DNA of 64,000 nt from Haliclystus octoradiatus (GCA_916610825.1 OU744451.1:11968864-12032863); one strand, 5' to 3'; shown: positions 12,563-27,100, counted from the stretch's first letter. Translations and numbers: made by a program. The notes: generated by a model from the sequence alone, not told the origin.

Positions 12563-13177
12563 TGTTGGCAATGGCAACGCACGATCGCAGGTTAAATATT
12601 AATTGATTACAAGGGGAAATCCCCTTGCCTCGTTTGTAAGAAATGATAAATTTGCATACACTGGTTTGTTCGCGAATGGTGGCATGGGTAGCCTTATAGG
12701 GACATGCCGCCATTCGATTGGCTAAAAATTGAGTATAAAAATCATAAACTGCGTGGTTTATGTGTATATGTGTCTTTTGCAGGAGTATTTTGCTTGTGTA
12801 ACGTTGTGTTACTTTTTTGACTCCTGTGATCGTGCCAGTTGCTTTGCCCTCATTCAACCAAGCTGTGAAATAACCAAGCTAAGTATTATTTAGTTAAACA
12901 ATTCTTACTATTAATCACTCTCTTGTGTTCATTTCACTTGTTGTTTCTATTTGTTAAGCTCATAAGTCACAAGGACTTGAGCGTTTGAAATCTTGACAAA
13001 GGTCAAGTTAACTTGCACGCCTATTGATTTTGAATAAGCGTTTCTTGTATGGCATTGTTTTGTGTATACAATTGTCATACATGATAAAACCAATATACAG
13101 TTCTCTCGTCGGTATTTGTTCTCCCATATAAGATTGATTGGCTCTCTTAGGAATAGAGACGACCGTCATTTTCTTCA
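12563..13177 (+). repeat. BEL 3' LTR
   Basis: It starts TGTTGGC immediately after the polypurine tract and ends CA at 13176-13177, followed by ATCGA, the same 5 bp that precede the 5' LTR. The first 283 bp match the 5' LTR; the remaining 330 bp have no counterpart there. It contains an AGTATAAAAATC TATA-like stretch near 12732-12745, present in both LTRs. Confidence 0.7.
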
Positions 13178-13229
13178 ATCGACAACTATAAAAGTAACGT
13201 ATATTTATAGTTCTCTATACTAATTTGTA

Positions 13230-14800
13230 TGCATCAAATTGATGATGATACTGAAGATTCTGTTAAAGTGATAAACAAAGATATTGCGATTGTATGCAAT
13301 TGGCTTGAGTATGAAATTGCAAAGAGCCAAGCACGTCTTGTTCATCATAAATAATTCATATCCACCTCCAATCAACATAGCAGTGGAAACACAATCAATT
13401 GAGTGGTCATACTATATCAAGATACTTGGTTCGATTATTGATAAGAAACTGTCCATGAAATTACATCTACAAAACACCATACGGAAATTTAATTTATGCC
13501 TTCATCAACTTCTACAATTATGACACATCATAAACATCAAATTGTCTATAATGCTATACAAAGCATATCTGAGACCCCATTTAGAATACTGCTCATCCTC
13601 AGGGTTTGATAAAAGTTGTGATCCTGTGATCCTAGATTGCGGAAGACTGAGCTGAAATCCGAAGGCAGCCAATGATCAACTTTTTTGAATAAGATTTCTA
13701 CTAAAAATTAAGAAAATATTATAACCTTTGGTGGACTTTTGAAGCTTTTTTGTACATTTCCAAATCGATTATCAGTGTTTGTTTGCGATTACAGCAAGCT
13801 CTAAAATATTTCTTTACAAGTTCACGTCTAAACTGGATGGAGCATTGACAATGAAAACAACATCAGACCGAGCTTTCTTCATTATATGTCCGGGAAAAAA
13901 ACTCTGAAGGTTTCACTTCGAAAATCTTTGGATCTCGGAAGGCAAAATTATTTATCGGACCCTGCTCATCCTTAATCAAAGGAATATCCATAGGTGATCT
14001 ATGCAAACTTGAAAACAAACAGAAAAGCTCAATCTTAAGACTAAAATCAACTTGAAACAATCAAACTATCACAAAGGCACTAGAAAATCTTCCAACATTA
14101 TCTATCAGAAGAACAAACCGGATCATATCACTTATGTATCAAGTGATAAACACTCCAATGGCTTTTAAAAAATATGTTTGTTATTAGCAACACAAAGCAT
14201 GCTCTTCGTGGTAAGCAGCGTTTAACCACACACACAAAAAATACAGATCTGAGTTGATGAGACACTCGTTTATTGCTGTATGTACTTGTCTGTGGGGTTA
14301 TATCCCAGATGAAATCAAATCTTTAGAATAGCTAGTATGTTCAAATTTAGAGTTACAGAATTTTTCCAAGTGGACATAAAGAGATGAAGCATCAAATATC
14401 TTATGGTATGCAATAAGCGTATATTATTATTGATAAGAAACTGTCCATGAAATTACATCTACAAAACACCATACGGAAATTTAATTTATGCCTTCATCAA
14501 CTTCTACAATTATGACACATCATAAACATCAAATTGTCTATAATGATATACAAAACATATCTGAGACCACAGTTAGAATACTGCTCATCATTAATCACAG
14601 GAATATCCATATGTGATCTATTCAAACTTGAAAATAAACAGAAAAGCTCTTTGTGGTAAGCAGCGGTTAACCACACACAAAAAAATACAGATCCAAGTTG
14701 ACGAGAATCAAAATCTTATGGTATGCAAAAAGCGTATATTATTATTGATAAGGGTATATTATATCCACAATTATAAAAAGAAAAACTTTAATATTTAATG
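13230..14800 (+). pseudogene. LINE reverse-transcriptase C-terminal fragments, duplicated
   Basis: Fragments of the RT thumb and C-terminal region of an L2/CR1/Rex-type LINE. These are a D-D-T run followed by INKDIAIVCNWL (about 13240-13310), LGSIIDKKLSMKLHL (about 13425-13465), YKAYLRPHLEYCSS (about 13555-13600) and a second SSLIKGISIGDLCKLENKQK piece (about 13970-14030). The 13433-13595 stretch recurs at about 14430-14590, and the 13966-14030 stretch recurs at about 14583-14650, so the debris has been rearranged by tandem duplication. Many stops; no function expected. Confidence 0.65.
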
Positions 14801-15008
14801 ACTTTAATGCATAATATTATTCAGTTATACAGTAGTTGACATGTACGTTACATTACTTATCATTTCATTTAGATATATATTTATTTAATCTTGACAACCG
14901 AATCAAACTAAAATTACACACACACAATAGTAATGTGATCACGTACTTCTGATTTACAGATTAAATGTGAAAAAATGCCTGGCAAAAATATAGCATTTGA
15001 TCACTTAC

Positions 15009-15175
15009 CTGTTTTCCTTGAATGCAATTTTCATATAATTTCTTACTTCGTGGTCATCTTTTGTCCCTCTTTCCACATGTTGAATATTACATCTTAATGC
15101 TTTATATTTTGCATGTAAACTTCCATCTGAAGCATTTTGGGTTGCTTCACTTACGTTTACAATGTCACGCACCAG
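15009..15175 (-). CDS. PARP4: PARP4 exon 7 (regulatory domain to catalytic linker)
   Basis: This is 167 nt between the acceptor ACTTGTAG|CTGG and the donor AACAG|GTAAGTG; it enters in phase 0 and leaves in phase 2. It starts LVRDIVNVSEA directly after exon 6's DLCQ and contains KYKALRCNIQHVE, the conserved linker into the ADP-ribosyl transferase domain. The next exon should start with one base completing an Arg or Ser codon; I could not find it to the left. Confidence 0.88.
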
Positions 15176-18100
15176 CTACAAGTGAGAGGCATAATCAAAG
15201 GTAAAACCCATAATCATCCCAGTCAACCCTTTTGGATGTATTACCAGTGAGAAGCATAAATAAACACCTTATTTGAAGGTGAAATTTTAATGTAGTTTGA
15301 TACTTTCCATTCTAAAACTAGCATCCAACAGTGGGAATCATAATATAAATAAACTACATAGATTGTCATTTTCGTTAGGGACAGTGTGGCCTTCAGTCTT
15401 CAGACCTACTTTTGAGAAAGATGCAAATTGTAAACTAAGGAGGCTTGAAATGATAACTTCCTAATCTCTGAATGAAATCAGGTCAATTTTATAAGTAGCA
15501 GGAATTTTGAGTTGAACATATTACCTGACATAAGTCTCTTTTAGCTGATAAAATCGGTATTGCGTCAATTGGGTCATTCTTCTTGTGGGGAACCAAGGAA
15601 TAAAATTCAGATGTCAATTTTTTGATATTTTCACTATTGGTACTAGAAGTCAGTCCTTCTTTAATCAACATCAGCACACTTTCTGCTTGATCAATGTCCT
15701 CCATTTTAATATGCTGTATTTCTACAGATAAAACATTGTCAAGGTTACCAAGAGCTTCATCCCAGATATGATTCACAAGCTCAGCAACAGCTGATTTGCC
15801 AAGTAGAACTGATGAATTAGCTTGCAAGTTTTCCATGAGCTATCAAGTCAAAGTAAGAAAGAGCAATTCTTATAAATAACGCATGGAACTCGTGTCTTAT
15901 CTATAGCTATCACTTTGACTTTGATTTGCGTAAACACTGAGCTCATGGTAGCCTACATTCTTTGTGCAAAACGAAACTGTAAAATCAAAAGCTAGTAGAC
16001 TGAATTATTTTATTGTCAAACTCAGCAAACAGCATTCTCTAAAACCACAAAAGTAAGTTTGTTTCAAAGAGGATACACAATATCAAAGTAGAAGTTTTCA
16101 ATCAAGATTCAAATTCAAAACAAAGAATTTTAGATTTTCAGCATAAATTTTAAAGCCCTGGGCAAACAACGGCAACTTCACAAAAATAAAATACATGATA
16201 CATCATGGCAGACAAATTCGAAAGAGTGGCTAGATGACAGGGATTTTTAATGGATTTCAAAGTCAGACAAATGCTGCGGTTGCTTGCCCAGGAATTAATG
16301 TGCAAGAGTGCCAAAAATACTATTGAACATATTTATCTTACAATGATAGATGTTCACTTCTGTTAATTTACATGGATATGCATCCACAAACTAGAGTAAG
16401 TGAATTTCATCCGTTGGATCAGTTTCGAATGAATGATCAGGATTTAATGTGTAATATGCTTCATTATCCATTTAAATTTGATTTTTTATTAAGATTTGAG
16501 AGGTATGCATTATTTTAATTGAAGCAGTAATTTTAGTTAAACTGAATACTTCTTTGTTAAACATGACCTTCATTATTTGGGTTCAACTTGGCATTATCTC
16601 CTTTTGTGTCAGTCAAAATCAAGATCCCAGTTACCAAATGATCTAATTATGACAAGTGATGAATACGCTCCATGATTGACGTATATCTAATGTGTTTATG
16701 AAAACTGCTAATCTGATCTGTCTTATTGAATAAGAGTAACTCATTACAATTTCTCGATCTTGAAGTAGATATTGAAATATCCTTTTCAATGTAAGTAGGC
16801 CTTACTTATTAATATGACTATAATGATGGGCTGCAGCCTTGACAAGAAACAGGATCCAAAGAAATACTTTTGCTTTGGGAATTCCAGATTTGCGATAAAA
16901 TTTATGCGGAACATTTTTCCGGAATATCAAAGATCACAGAATAATTACTCAAAAATAACCAGACGTTAAATGTATTAGAATTTTTAAGTGATAATGTTGC
17001 AAAAACAATAAGTTTTACGGCTCTTATGTTGACATTGTTTTGGGAAATCATTCACTTAAAAGTTAACAGGAATAACATTTTCTATCAAATAAACAAAACA
17101 AAAAAATTGCATGCTGTATCTTTTTTATTAACATGCTTTACCTGTTAACTTTCTAGTGAATAATTCCAATGTTTGAAAATTACATTGGTTAAATTTTTAT
17201 TATAGTGGGCATAAACCCCCAGACTATCTATGTAGTAGATTCCAAGGTCAAAAAAGCAATGGCATAATTTATTTTTCGATCTGGAAATTATTTCTTGGTG
17301 AAAAACGCCTTCAAGATGGTGTTTTGACTCAAATGTCGCTGAGAAAAAAAAGGTTTGGATCAAGCTTTATGACGACAAGTCTCAAGTCGTGTGGTTTGTC
17401 TAACAGATTTAAGAGTGGGATGATCACGCAACGTTATCTTTGAGGTGACGTAGCTCCGAAAAGTCACACAAAAATTTCTGACAAGGCTGAGCCATGAACA
17501 AACATATAAACTCACAAATTACGTAAAAAAAATGTAATTTGTGATTTCAGGAGCAAAATAAAATCTATTGAAACACTCAGTCGAAATAATTTCTCGTGGC
17601 GTCATTAACCGCGATGAATCTGATATAGATTGCGGATTAACACAAATGTCAGGCGGTGCGACTGTTCTTTTCCCCTGCGAAAAACAGTTCAGGAGATCAT
17701 GAACAGTTCATGAACAGTCCATGAACGTCAAATGGCTCCAATTCTCCTGAACTGTTCATGAACTGTTCATGAATTCTCACAGGCAGTTCATGAACAGTTC
17801 GTGAAAATTTGGGGCCATTTAAAGTTCATGAGCTTTTCATGAACTCCTGAACTGTTTTTGCAGGGGTTGTGACTAGTATAGTGACACATATTAGTTACGT
17901 ATTCTGTGTGACCGCAGTACTTCTCAAATCTTAATACGGTAAGTAGACATGTGCCCTTCGAAATAGCTTGATATTGCGCTATCTATATAACTATTTTCAA
18001 CTTTATCTGCAAGTTGTTCGTGAGTAAATATTTCTACAAGATATCCTTATGAATGTTAATGTAAACTGACTCGCTTTGCACAGGCATGCACAGACGACTT

Positions 18101-21100
18101 TTCTTCAAGATAGTTGGTACTGCAAAGTATCTATTGTACTTCTTCAATTTATATAAGTACTATTAAATTATTAAATAGACAATTTTCATTTATCATTTCA
18201 AAGTTTAAGTTTGAAATTGATGTTTGTCTGGTAAACTTAAACCATGTAATTGTATAGTTTAAACGACTGTAGATAGATATATTATGCTCAATAGTCAACA
18301 AAGTGTTCATCTGTTGGGACTGTTTGTATTCCAAGCATTCAATTATTATAAAACCATTGTAAATTCTTCAGTGCATTACACTGCAAATTTTATAAAATAT
18401 CGGAAAATAGTACAAAAATGATAGAGGGCTCGGACGTTCTTATTCAAGTTTACAGCCGTATACTACAAATACAGTAATGCAGATTCTATCCTTTTTTTGG
18501 TTTTGGGGTGTATCTTCATTGCATAAATTATTATCCTCTCTATCAACATTATCTGATTAACAAAATTAGGGTTTTGCAATGTGAAGTCTAGTTCCTTACT
18601 GTGGATTATACATACGTCACCAAATTTTTTTACCAGTCTAGTATTCATTCCTAAGTGGCTAGAAAGTAGAACATGTTAGCATCATGTCACAATCTGTAGT
18701 TTATAAGATGCAGAAATACAGTGCAAAAGTTGCTTTGCACAAAATACCTTTCTACAGAGACGATAAATCAGATGGGCAAATTTCGTTTCTGTGAAAAGAG
18801 GACTATAAAACCAACGGTTATGGTGTTCTTATAGCGTTTCTCACCATACATTATGATTTTTACCCTCAAAAGGATACTCCCTTTTCAGTTCAGATATATG
18901 CTTACAATACTAAATTCTACTTAGCTAGCTATTGTGGTCACCAGAGAATATTTTGATATGTGTTAAATATGCGTGAAAATGATTGCGTTCTTTTCTTCAA
19001 AGTCGTGAATTTTAAAATCATTAAATCATCTGGAAAATTGCTACTCTTGAGTTTATATGTTCTTTCTTACCTCAGTTTCGTGGGAGAGAAAAATAGATTG
19101 CCGTTACAGAGCTATGCCATCTCAAACGTAACATCGCGTGATTAATCCGATCTAAAGTCTATTAGAAAAACCACACGACTTGTGACTTTGTCGTCATAAA
19201 GCTAGATCCAATCCCTTTTCTTTCCTCAGCGACATTTGGGTCAAAACACCACTTTGAAGGCATTTTCACCAAGAAATAATTTCCAAATCGAGAAAAAAAT
19301 TACGCCATTGTTTTTTCATGTCGGGTTCTATTACATATGTAAAGATAGTCTGGGAAATTATTCCCACTTTAAAGTAAAGTTTAATATACAGATTTTTTCT
19401 GCCATGTGTGTTTTTGTTGTAAGCTCTTACAACATTGGTACCATTTTCCTTATAAAAAGAATCAAATGAAATGCAAGTACTATATCAATTCAATTGAGGT
19501 AATTCCTTATTCAAGGTAAGTTGTGTTGATGTTTGTAATTACTAGAATAAATTTGAATGGTTTGATTTAAAATAAACTCTTGTGTTTTTCTGGATGTTTT
19601 CTCATCCCACTAGAAGTGTGATAACCTTTAACCTTATCAAGAGAACAATAGGGTCTAAAATGGTGTGGCGAAAAATTAACAGGAGTTGAATTGAAATGAT
19701 TGTGATGTAAACAAAGCATGTCCAACCAATTCAATGAACGTTAATTTGCACAGGAATAAATAAAGAAGTTTCGATTTTCTATTCGTTTGGAAATGAATAA
19801 CACTTATGATTCTGCTTTGGAAAACAATTTACAATAACTATATTTGCTGTACATTTGGACACCCATACTATCCACGTACTCTCATGCAGTACTACATCAA
19901 TACCTGTTTCAGTTGGTTAGACCCTGGGCATCCATCAGCCAAATGATAGCTATTCAGTGGCAATCTCTCTTGTCGCTGTATTAATCTTTTGTACCAATAT
20001 GTATAGACACTTTCTGCATCATGTGGCTCAGTAGCAAAACGATATTCTTCTTTACATATTTTCCAAACCTAAAACAAATTGTGTAATCTTCAAATAATTG
20101 TGTAGTGGTCATCTACTGATAAATATGTGCATCTCATAACTATTTGATTGGTCGCTTTCTTACGATCTGACAGGAAACTGAAATGTGTTCTAGCACCAGT
20201 ATAAAAGATGCAGAATTCCAATACTATTTTGATAGATAATTATATTATACAATATGAATTATCCAGTTTTATTAGGCATTATGGGTTGAGATCTATCATG
20301 AGACTTAGCAAGCAGAAATGTATGTGGAGTATGAACACTGTAGGCTACCATGTTTGCGTTCCTTGAATAACTATTTTAATATTCTTTATGGGAAATCATG
20401 CCATTGTCTCTTTGAGTCTTCAATGTGGGGATCATACAAGCTCCATAATAGTTTGTCAAATGCTGCCATTAGTTAGTTAAATCCCATTATTGTTAAGGCC
20501 ATGGTTGTATCTCAACATCAATAACGCACCGTAACTATGTTGTGGTTCAAAGTGTTAAACAACCTAATAATTATTGTAAGAAAATTCTCAATCAAGCAGC
20601 TTCAGAAAGGCTAGCATCATATTTTCATGGTCATATTATGCTTACTTTAGGATGTAAGATATTTTAAATCTGTTAGAAGAGCCCTGCATAATTACTACAC
20701 AGTATTTATTCAAAAACGTTGGTTTCCAGCTGCGAACTCAATCCTTTTACACTCTGATTATGAAACTTTGAAACAAGCGTGTGCGTTACCAGGCAGTGAT
20801 TTGTTTATAGGCTTATACTCACCCCTTGTGATATTTCAAATGATTTCTGATGTAGAATTCTATACAAATCCTTTGAATTTGCCACATGTAATTCTAGTAC
20901 TTCGTGTGATACCTTACTTTCAATACCCTGTCATATGAGACAAAGAAAACAAATCATTAGACAAAACATACCAATATACAGAATAGGTTTGTCGAGATCC
21001 TATACAGTCAAATTTGTTTTTGTTACAATGGTCAAAACTCTTTACAGTGACCACCTGTTTATAGTGGTCAATCATGCAATGTCCAAAATATAGCATTTTT

Positions 21101-24100
21101 GACACATCATATCATAGCATTTTTGACACGTCAGATCATGAAATCATGGGTCTATTATTTGATGCTTATAAAGGTGATACTTTTCATTATCATCTTCTTG
21201 TTGTGTATGCCTTTTACAAAAATAACATATTATATGCGCAGAAGAGTCAATATTAAACAAAAGATCTGAATTAATATCTAAATGTCGTCACGAAAATAAA
21301 TATTACTTGTCCAATTTTAATAAATCAAAAACATAATTAATAATAATTTACTGAGAATAAGGAACCTATCATATTTTTCTACCACTTGTATCAACAATAG
21401 TAATAACAATAGCATTGTATTAAACAATAGATACCGTACTATGCTATACTATGCTAGATCATGTATATTTTCAATTGAGTAAAAAATCTGTCTGAAGATC
21501 GCAGTGAAATGCGTGAATGTATTCTTTGACTTTTTCACCATATATTAATATAATTTTTTTTAAAAATACATGAAATACAAGGGATCTTAGTTGTTGAATT
21601 TTTCATAAACTCCATAATTTATAGATGTAGTAGACTAAACAGCATCGTTTTGTAGCTCATTTTTATTCAATAGTAAATCTTTTATTTCATCATCAACATA
21701 GTTCAACACCTGCCATCCATCAAATTGATCAACAAATGGAGAAATTTGAATTCAGAGGACATGACTCACTTCAAAAATAGCAAACATTGCCACTTCAAAC
21801 TGAGGTGGGAATGGAGGTACATCTTTATCATGCAATGCCCAAAGCCTTCAAAAGAAAACAAGATGTCACGAGAAAGAAACGTGGTAAAAGTGTTAACAGA
21901 GAAATACTGTTAACAGTTAATATGGCAGCTGAACAGATTATCAACTGATGAAATGACATATCCTCAAAGCAACAATCAATTGAAATATGCACTCAGACTG
22001 ATAGAAGAACACCAACTTACCAACCTGATTGCATAATATGTGGCTAATGTATTGTGTTTCATGGAGTTGCAAATATATCAGTCAGGTTAAAGGGCCATTA
22101 TAGACCGGTAGGGAGAATTTCGGAAAAAAAAGTACATTTTTTAAATACCTCATTTTCAAACATCAGTTGTGAACAACGATGAAATCTGTAATATATCACA
22201 AGAATTGTATTGATGGCAGTAAACTACAAAAAAGAGTTTTGTGATTTTCCAAAGGCCGTTTACCAAAAATGTAATATGGAATCAAACATCTTATTGAAAA
22301 AAGCATAATGCAGATAATGGTGCATATTTGATACTGTTTTCCTGTCTACAAATCTATGAATGTGATTTTTATTGGAAAGAAGAAACATATTGAATCATCT
22401 AGCTTTAATTTGAAAACCTCGAATCAACGGATTATATTTCTGTATTTCAATTACACTGATATTACTGAACCTCGATCGAAAACAATTAACATTGTATGTG
22501 GATTCTTGATGCTTAGATATTATTATTTGCTACACAATTGATTCAAACCCTATCTGTATTTTATTAATGACCATTGCCCAGTCGTTTGTTTCTCTGCGCT
22601 TGAGCAGCAATGTCTTTGGTAAGAATTATTCTGATAAAATTTCAGGCTTGCTTGCATGGAATGATATTGCAAAGTCATATACATTGTATTTCAACCCTGA
22701 TTGTCATCATCTTTACATTCAATTTACATTGTTTTGCATGTGTTTTTCGAGAAATGTTACAATATTAAAATTTGGGTTTCAAAATTCACAGTTCAAATAT
22801 CATCAGCTCACTAAAATAATATAACATAAGTAAGAAAGCTACAAGATCCAAAATCAAAAAATTCCATACAATGGATGCAGTTCTTGTTTGACCCATTAAA
22901 TTTATTTAATTTAAAAAAATTCAGAATGACTATGTTTCTACCGTTCTAGAAACACAATATATTATGCTAATTGATATGAATATTATTGATAATCACTTAC
23001 TTGAACTGACTTATATCAAATATTTTCTTTTGAATTCCACCAATTTGATTGTCAATTGGCTCTGGAGACAAATAATAATAACAATAATATAATATACAAG
23101 CGTATTAGCCCTATTCGAACAGTGAGGTGAGTTAGTCTGCTGATCTAAACCGAATGGTCCATCGACAGAAATATCAGGAATCTCATGATTTTATGAAAAG
23201 AAATTTGAAGCTGGGGCAGCTTACAAAATAGACATAAATTACTTGCTAATACTGCAGCATATATCTTTAATAACAATGTGTTGATTTATCTAGAAGGCCT
23301 GTTAGCCTATGCTGTCGAATCAAGATGGTGTGACTAGCAATATGACATCTTCCAAGTTCAATAGACTAGTATAATATTACTAGCAATTAGTGTTGGTCCA
23401 TAATGGACCTTGTGTGATAAAACTTTCAGATCACTAATAATTAAACAATTGACTAAGATGACTATCACTGTATAATACGGAGAGTGAACTTTGGTGGAGA
23501 ACATGAGACACAATACGCATTGAAACGATGTACAATTAATCAAGACATCTTAATCATTTCCTTCATACAAATTAAATTCATTTCACATCAATTGAGTCGA
23601 TTAAACTGCATAGAGAACGGCATATTAAAGGCATAAAATAAAACAGACAAAAGCGCCTTGCAGGCTCAAAGTTAAAAAGCGAATGCAATTTTCCAAGCTA
23701 CAAATAGTGGTATGAATCAGTGCATATTTGAAGACCAAGCCCAAGGGCCGCTGCCAAATTTTATGCATTTAACGTAGCTATATATGCATAGAAAAACTTT
23801 ATTTTATGTGCTGAGAGGAAGCAAGAACACATTAATTATTACAAATTAGAACTCAGGCAAATTTCGAAATCTGAAATGATCCATGAAAAAGCACTCCAAA
23901 TCCGATCGGATCCGAAGACACGATCGGATCGCGTTCGGTTCGGATTCACAAATCTTTATTGCTATATATATATAATATCTCATAATATTATCATATGATA
24001 GTATATGTACCTATCTATATATTTTTGATCTTAACAATCTCAGCAAGTAGGCCTGTGATTTTCATAGCAATCTATCAAAATATTAAGTTATACGCCGTAC

Positions 24101-27100
24101 TTTCGAAAGGCGATCCTTCAAAAATGGAAACAGCCGTACTGGTACGCCTAAAAAAGCAGTTGGAATATACGCCGTACTTTAGTGAGGCGTACCATTTCTC
24201 AAAAGGTTGAACTTGGAATGTTTTGGTCATTTCCAGGGGGTTTCTGTTTGAATTTCTTATTGTTTCCTGCCTGTTGCTAAGTAACCTGTAGTGTCATGTG
24301 ACTTGTGTACATTACGGGCTAGATCCCAGTCTTGTAATATGCTTTGTGTTTATGTTCATCTCTGCTATGATACGGTTATACGATTACCTTCTATATATAT
24401 TGTGTTATTATTACGTCTCCAACATGGCGCAGTTGATATCTAATGAATGAACCTCGGAGATATTATTAATAACATCCAATAATTTGGTTGATGATAGATG
24501 ATTTGTTGATTCAACAGCTGTGCTCGTCTTCGCAAACAATTTTCGTGAGCCCAACGACAACGATTGGACCACATCCGCTGTTTGGATCGTTCGCAGTTAT
24601 ATTGCACGAAGCAACAGTTGTTTTAATAACCATTATATCAACTAGAAGATCAGCTTAACAATTAAGTAACAAAATCCTTGTGTACTACACGATTGTTGCG
24701 CCTCAATAATTGACATTGAAAACTTTCGGTAACACAACTAGCCGCCATTATGCACAAAGCCACGCGGTCTAATCCAGCCTCGGACGAAAATGAAAGAGAG
24801 GCTGCGGACTCAGCGGACTCAGCGGACTTGCAAAATGATCCGCAAATTGTAGCAAATCCGCAGAACATTCCGCAAGCACAAGCAGCAATGGACCCAATGC
24901 AGCAAACAATGCAGATGATGATTCAGATGTTAGCCAATCAACAACAACAACACCTGGACTTGCAGCATCAACTCCAAGAGCAACGAAAGGCTAGCCTGGA
25001 CCAACAGCATCAAATTGCAGAAACATTACGTCATCAAAATGAAGCCATTGCTCTAATGAATGATACTACTCAAAAAAATCGTTCTCATGCTGACGCAATT
25101 GGCACTTCCATCACTAGCAATGTCGATACAAGTCACCAAACGCCACATAGTGTTGCAAAAAAAATGGACACACCATACTTGAAGATATCACCAGAAGAGA
25201 CAACTTTAGCAGCCTTTCGTACATGGCAGAAGAGTTTCAAGGGCTATGCTGAACTTACACGTTTACAAGAAGACTGCTCATTGAGAGGTAGACAGCAAAT
25301 TATTCGTAGTGCTCTCCATGAAGACTGGGTTCGACTATGGGACAATGGTATGCTTTCTATTAGAGAAGATGAAGATGATATTGGAGCTGTCCTAAAGCAC
25401 ATTTGTACATACATCAGGAAGCAGCGGAACCCTCTTTTAGATAGACAAGAATTCTATTCCCGTGCACAACAGGAGGGTGAGTCAGTCGATAGTTATATGG
25501 CTGCCTTGCGCACCATAGATGACTCATGTGGATACTCAGATGACTTGGTATGCAAAACTTGTAACACTGCTTGTCATCATTCACTGGCCTATAAAGATGA
25601 GAGGCTTAGGGACCGCCTTGTATGTGGTATTAAGGATGCAGCTACACAGCAAAAGCTGCTAGAAGAACCTTTTAACAGTCTTACCTTAGATAGATCATTA
25701 GCCATTTGCCGGACACATGAGGCAAGTCAGAAAACACATGATCGTCTCAATTACAGATCAGACTCTCATAGTACAATCAGCTTTGTATCTAGAGAGGGAA
25801 ATGGCAAGTCTGCATATAGGCGTGGTAAACAAACAAAAAAGCCAAATGCCAGCAGTACTACTTCCCCCAACGCACAGCTCTGCAGGAATTGTGGTAAAGG
25901 ACCCCATTTGACCCCAGACCTATGTCCAGCTAAGGATGTTGAATGTTTCAATTGCAACAAAAGAGGACATTACCGTTCAGAATGCCGGTCAATCAAATCT
26001 GACACCAAGGCACAAAATTGTGTACTCTTAACTAACCCCCTTAAGGTGGGAACAGTCACAAAAGTTAGAAAAGACACCCTCCCTCTGGCCACAAGTCATT
26101 TCACCCGTTATAATCCAACCATGATGTGGTTACCTGATCCCGGGGCGTTCTGCGATGCTATGAGTGGGGATGATTTGGCCGCATTTGGCGGCAAAGGGAA
26201 GTTTGTATTGAAAGAAGATACCGACCATCTGATCAGCGCAGACGGGAAGACTCTGACGAGCTACGGGAAAGCTAACATGACATTGCGACGTGGTGGACAC
26301 TCTTATGATGCAGTTGTCCATATAGTGGAAGGTTGTAGTTTACCGTTATTGAGCAAAGCAGGATGTATTGCTTTAGGTCTACTCCCTCCTGAATGGCCCC
26401 ATATTGAAGAGTCTGTAAAGTCCCCTACCTACAATACCCTGAACGCATTGTCTCTTGGGAAAAATACTGAAATATCCCCCAATATCAAGGAGTCGGAGCC
26501 TATTGTTGCAACACAGAAGCAGCGGATTTTATCAGATTTCTCTGATATCTTCCCTATCAGTGATGATGCTCCTTTGAAAGCTATGACTAGTCCTGAAATG
26601 GTTATCCAACTCACTCCAGAGGCCAAACCAGTGCGACGCTATAAAGACTATAGCATCCTCTTCACTGGGAAGATACGGTGAAGAATAAATTAATTGAAAT
26701 GACTTCCAAGGGAATCATCAAGAATGTACCAATTGGTGAAACCCCTGATTGGCAGCATCCAATGGTAGTCGTCGCAAAGAAAGGAGCAAGTGAACCACGT
26801 ATCACAGTAGATTTTACGTAATTGAACCCATATGTAAAAAGACCAGGTTATGCTACGAAAGTTCCACGAGAGGAAGTTGCAAAGATGAAGTATTTCACCA
26901 CACTGGATGCTTGCCATGGTTATTGGCAGGTACCCTTGGCCAAAGAATCACGCCCACTGACAACCTTCTTCACACCATGGGGCTCTAAGCGCTTTTGCCG
27001 TAATGCTATGGGTCTTTTGTGTGCAAGGGATGAACACAATAGAAGAGGGGATGACGCTATCAAAGGAATTAGCAATGTCCTGAAAGTGGTTGAGGACTAC

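Larger units (their letters stand above)
4749..13177 (+). mobile_element. BEL/Pao-type LTR retrotransposon, degraded
   Basis: The element starts TGTTGGCAATGG and ends ..CTTCA. It is flanked by the 5-bp repeat ATCGA (4744-4748 and 13178-13182), the TSD size usual for BEL elements. Gag, protease, RT, RNase H and integrase follow in that order on the plus strand. A purine-rich tract (AGAGGGGAGAA, 12552-12562) lies directly before the 3' LTR. Coding lesions are an in-frame TAA at 7518, a frameshift near 8400, a frameshift near 9058, and an in-frame TGA at 10309 repeated in the second copy of a 1337-bp tandem duplication. The element is dead. The shared part of the two LTRs differs by several small changes, so it is not very recent. 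Confidence 0.9.

Noticed and set aside
4744-13182. BEL element as a possibly active copy
   Set aside because: Two in-frame stops, two frameshifts and a partial internal duplication.
13178-15008. Further PARP4 exon (catalytic domain start) to the left of exon 7
   Set aside because: I looked on the minus strand for an exon entering in phase 2 with the expected ADP-ribosyl transferase start and found only LINE debris and AT-rich sequence.
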